Source: Phlegmacium glaucopus (Eukaryota; Basidiomycota; Agaricomycetes; Agaricales; Cortinariaceae). From it: a stretch of DNA of 17,007 nt. The position numbers were made by a program, and so were the translations under genes. Positions within the stretch are counted from its first letter, which is position 1; each line of letters begins with the position of its first letter. The notes beneath the pieces were generated by a model, which saw nothing but the letters and a program-made list of their open reading frames with translations, was not told the DNA's origin and did not search any database. Positions 15,066 to 17,007 of the stretch are shown one piece after another. Where the stretch lies: positions 22,838 through 39,844 of the forward strand of contig MU130130.1 of the NCBI GenBank assembly GCA_015039465.1, in the 5' to 3' direction.

Positions 15066-16422
15066 TTTTTCACATGTGTTATGGGTTGATGCCTCCTCTT
15101 TTGAAAGCATGTCAATGTCTTTCAAGGGAATATCTACCATTCCTGCTGCACAGGTATTTGGTGTAGATGGATCAGTTGAGTCTGCACTCCAGTGGATATC
15201 TCAGATTCATGAAGAATGGTTGATTGTGTTTGATAATGCTGATGATCTCTCTCCAGAGGTGGTGGCTAAGTTCTTTCCTGCAGGTAACAGAGGTAATATT
15301 CTGATTACAAGCAGAAACAGATCCATGGAAAGGATTGTATCATTTGAGAACAGAATTGCAATCAATGAGATGGAGGAGTCAGATGCTATATCTCTACTTC
15401 TCAAGTCTAGCTGTTTGGCTCTATTACCTGAGCATCAGCAAGCCTCTAAAAAGATTGTCAATGAACTTGGCTACATCCCTCTTGCTATTGATCATGCTGG
15501 TGCTTATATTGAAGCGGGGCAATGTGATCTAAAGAAATATCTGAGACAATTCTTGCTACATCATCAGAGTCTTATGTCAGGTGCTTCATTCACATGACTT
15601 GGGATTTATCTTTTAAAGAAATGGAAAGGAGAGCTAGTGGACAATCTGACATTAGAAATGAAGCAGCCCAGGCTGCAATTCTGATTCTCAAAATATGTGC
15701 TTTTTATCATCATAGTAATATGCAGCTGAGTCTAGGAAATATGTTGTTGATAGTGAGGTAGCTAAACAGCTGCCCCATGCAAACCACATATTGGATCATA
15801 CCCTGCTTGTATTGCACAGTAATGGTCACTGGGATGACTTCCTGTGTGGGCAAGGTATTAGTATCCTTCTGTCATTCTCCTTGATGAGAAGAGGACAATC
15901 ATCTGAAATGGTATCTGTTCATCATATGGTACAGTGCTGGAGTCAGGAGTGAATGTTGAAATATGAGCAGCAGAAAATGTGGCAGATGGGAAGCATAATC
16001 TTGTCCTGTGCAATTCCATGGGGATTTACAACTCAGGATTATGCATTATGGCATTTAATTGTTCCACAGATCAAGGCAAATGAGTTGCATGTCAGCCAGA
16101 TGAGACTTGTCAGGAACTATGATGATAACATAGCAATTTTACACTAGTACTGAGGGAAAATGGAGACAGGAAGAATGCAGAGGAGCTGTATCTTCAAGTC
16201 ATGGACATGAGGAAGAAGGGTCTTGGTGCAGAACATCCAGACACCTTCATAATGATGGGAAATCTAGCATCCACATAGAGTGATCAGGCAAAGTGGAATG
16301 AGGCAGAACAGCTACACATTAAATAAATGAAATTCTCCATGTGAGGAATAAAATTCTCGGTGCAGAACATCCAGACACCATCATAAGGATGGGAAATCTA
16401 GCATCCACATACAGTGATTTTC

Positions 16423-17007
16423 TACCTTTAAGATTAGAATATACATCGACAAGACGGAGTAAGGTGGCATGGATTAGTGCCATACACATACGATCTAAAG
16501 TGTAACAATACTCCCAACAGACATACAAGACGTGGTTATGATTATAATAAGGTTTATACCTTTAAGATTAGAATACACATCGACAAGACGGAGTAAGGTG
16601 GAATGGACTAGCGGTATACACATACGATGTAAAGGGTAGCAATACTCCCAACAGACATACAAGACGTGGTTAATATTATAATAAGGTTTATACCTTTAAG
16701 ATTAGAATACACATCGACAAGACGGAGTAAGGTGGTATGGATTAGTGCCATACACATACGATCTAAAGTGTAACAATACTCCCAACAGACATATAAGACG
16801 TGGTTATGATTATAATAACGTTTGTACCTTTAAGATTAGAATCCACATCGACAAGACGGAGTACGGTGGAATGGACTAGCGGTATACACATACGATGTAA
16901 AGGGTAACAATACTCCCAACAGACATACAAGACGTGGTTCTTAAAATAAGGAGTGTACCTCTTAAAGTAAATTACACATCGACAGGACGGAGTAAGGTGG
17001 AAAGGAC
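16423..17007. repeat. 134 bp satellite array with a two-unit higher-order pattern
   Basis: Units begin TACCTTTAAG at 16423, 16557, 16691 and 16825 (134 bp each), and a fifth, diverged unit (TACCTCTTAAAG) at 16956 runs off the window. Units 1 and 3 share GGATTAGTGCCATACAC and GATCTAAAGTGTAACAA. Units 2 and 4 share GGACTAGCGGTATACAC and GATGTAAAGGGTA. The pattern is thus A-B-A-B with a 268 bp super-period. Open frames are incidental. Confidence 0.92.

Larger units (their letters stand above)
14660..16421 (+). pseudogene. NB-ARC-TPR protein (fungal NLR), decayed and truncated
   Basis: A likely first exon ends NANLLIAGGTF, a fungal NLR linker motif, at 14714. After an intron and a frame change comes the nucleotide-binding domain: P-loop GLGGIGKT (14950-14973), LWVDASSF (about 15076), Walker B LIVFDNADD (15220-15246), GNILITSRN (about 15292) and GYIPLAIDHAGAY (about 15466). 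Fungal NLRs are ATP-dependent switches in self/non-self recognition and programmed death. The frame is lost near 15575, changes again near 15745, and meets a TGA near 15951. Two kinesin-light-chain-type TPR remnants follow, marked by LGAEHPDT at 16222-16245 and LGAEHPDT-like SGAEHPDT at 16356-16379, with more stops. It ends abruptly at the satellite. No in-frame start ATG is seen, so the N-terminus is missing too. Confidence 0.85.

Noticed and set aside
16222..16556. Origin of the 134 bp satellite from the TPR repeats, whose markers are also 134 bp apart
   Set aside because: The sequences are not alike, and the TPR spacing is 126 bp plus an 8 base insertion, so the match is taken as coincidence.
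16423..17007. CRISPR array
   Set aside because: Whole 134 bp units repeat without unique spacers.

Overview
The window looks like a transposon-rich accessory region of a mushroom-forming basidiomycete (Agaricomycetes). The evidence is a Ngaro/DIRS-type tyrosine-recombinase retrotransposon with fungal-style proteins, a second older recombinase copy, an NB-ARC-TPR (fungal NLR) gene remnant, and 54-62 bp GT-AG introns. No intact host gene was found. Only the reverse transcriptase/RNase H and the downstream gag frame of the retrotransposon are long uninterrupted genes.

Layout. 1-171 is an unrecognised open fragment. 172-1971 is a non-coding DNA element (E1) with inverted termini, abutted by a 230 bp foldback element (1972-2201). 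2202-2574 is AT-rich and holds a tRNA-like A-box/B-box pair. 2575-2879 is the right part of a related DNA element (E4). 2880-4080 is a decayed RNase H plus tyrosine recombinase (YR) gene, whose last codons resume at 7105-7148 because the 3,024 bp DNA element E2 (4081-7104) sits inside it with an 8 bp target duplication. 7174-7401 is a diverged copy of a segment also found inside E2. 7498-8430 holds an unrecognised open fragment and about three 120-124 bp tandem units, the first split by the 370 bp element E3 (7804-8173, 8 bp target duplication). 8820-14049 on the minus strand is a Ngaro-like retrotransposon in the order gag, RT/RNase H, YR, with an upstream leader reaching roughly to 14530. 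14660-16421 is a decayed NB-ARC-TPR gene, cut off by a 134 bp satellite array that runs off the window end.

Main signal. E1-E4 share a terminus of the form CTTTAC-NN-TCCCCCAC (the last C varies), but each has its own palindromic or near-palindromic iterated subterminal word: GGAATCC in E1, TGATCAGAA in E2, TCCGAGCA in E3, TTGGAAAC in E4. E1 and E2 also share an internal plan: a segment with GTCACRTGAC, then CAA/CGA-rich low-complexity DNA punctuated by C5-8/G5-7 hairpins each followed by an A/T-rich, mostly T-rich tract (8 in E1, 6 in E2). Some hairpin loops occur in both orientations. I see no transposase, so these elements must be mobilised in trans. Their function, if any, beyond transposition is unknown.
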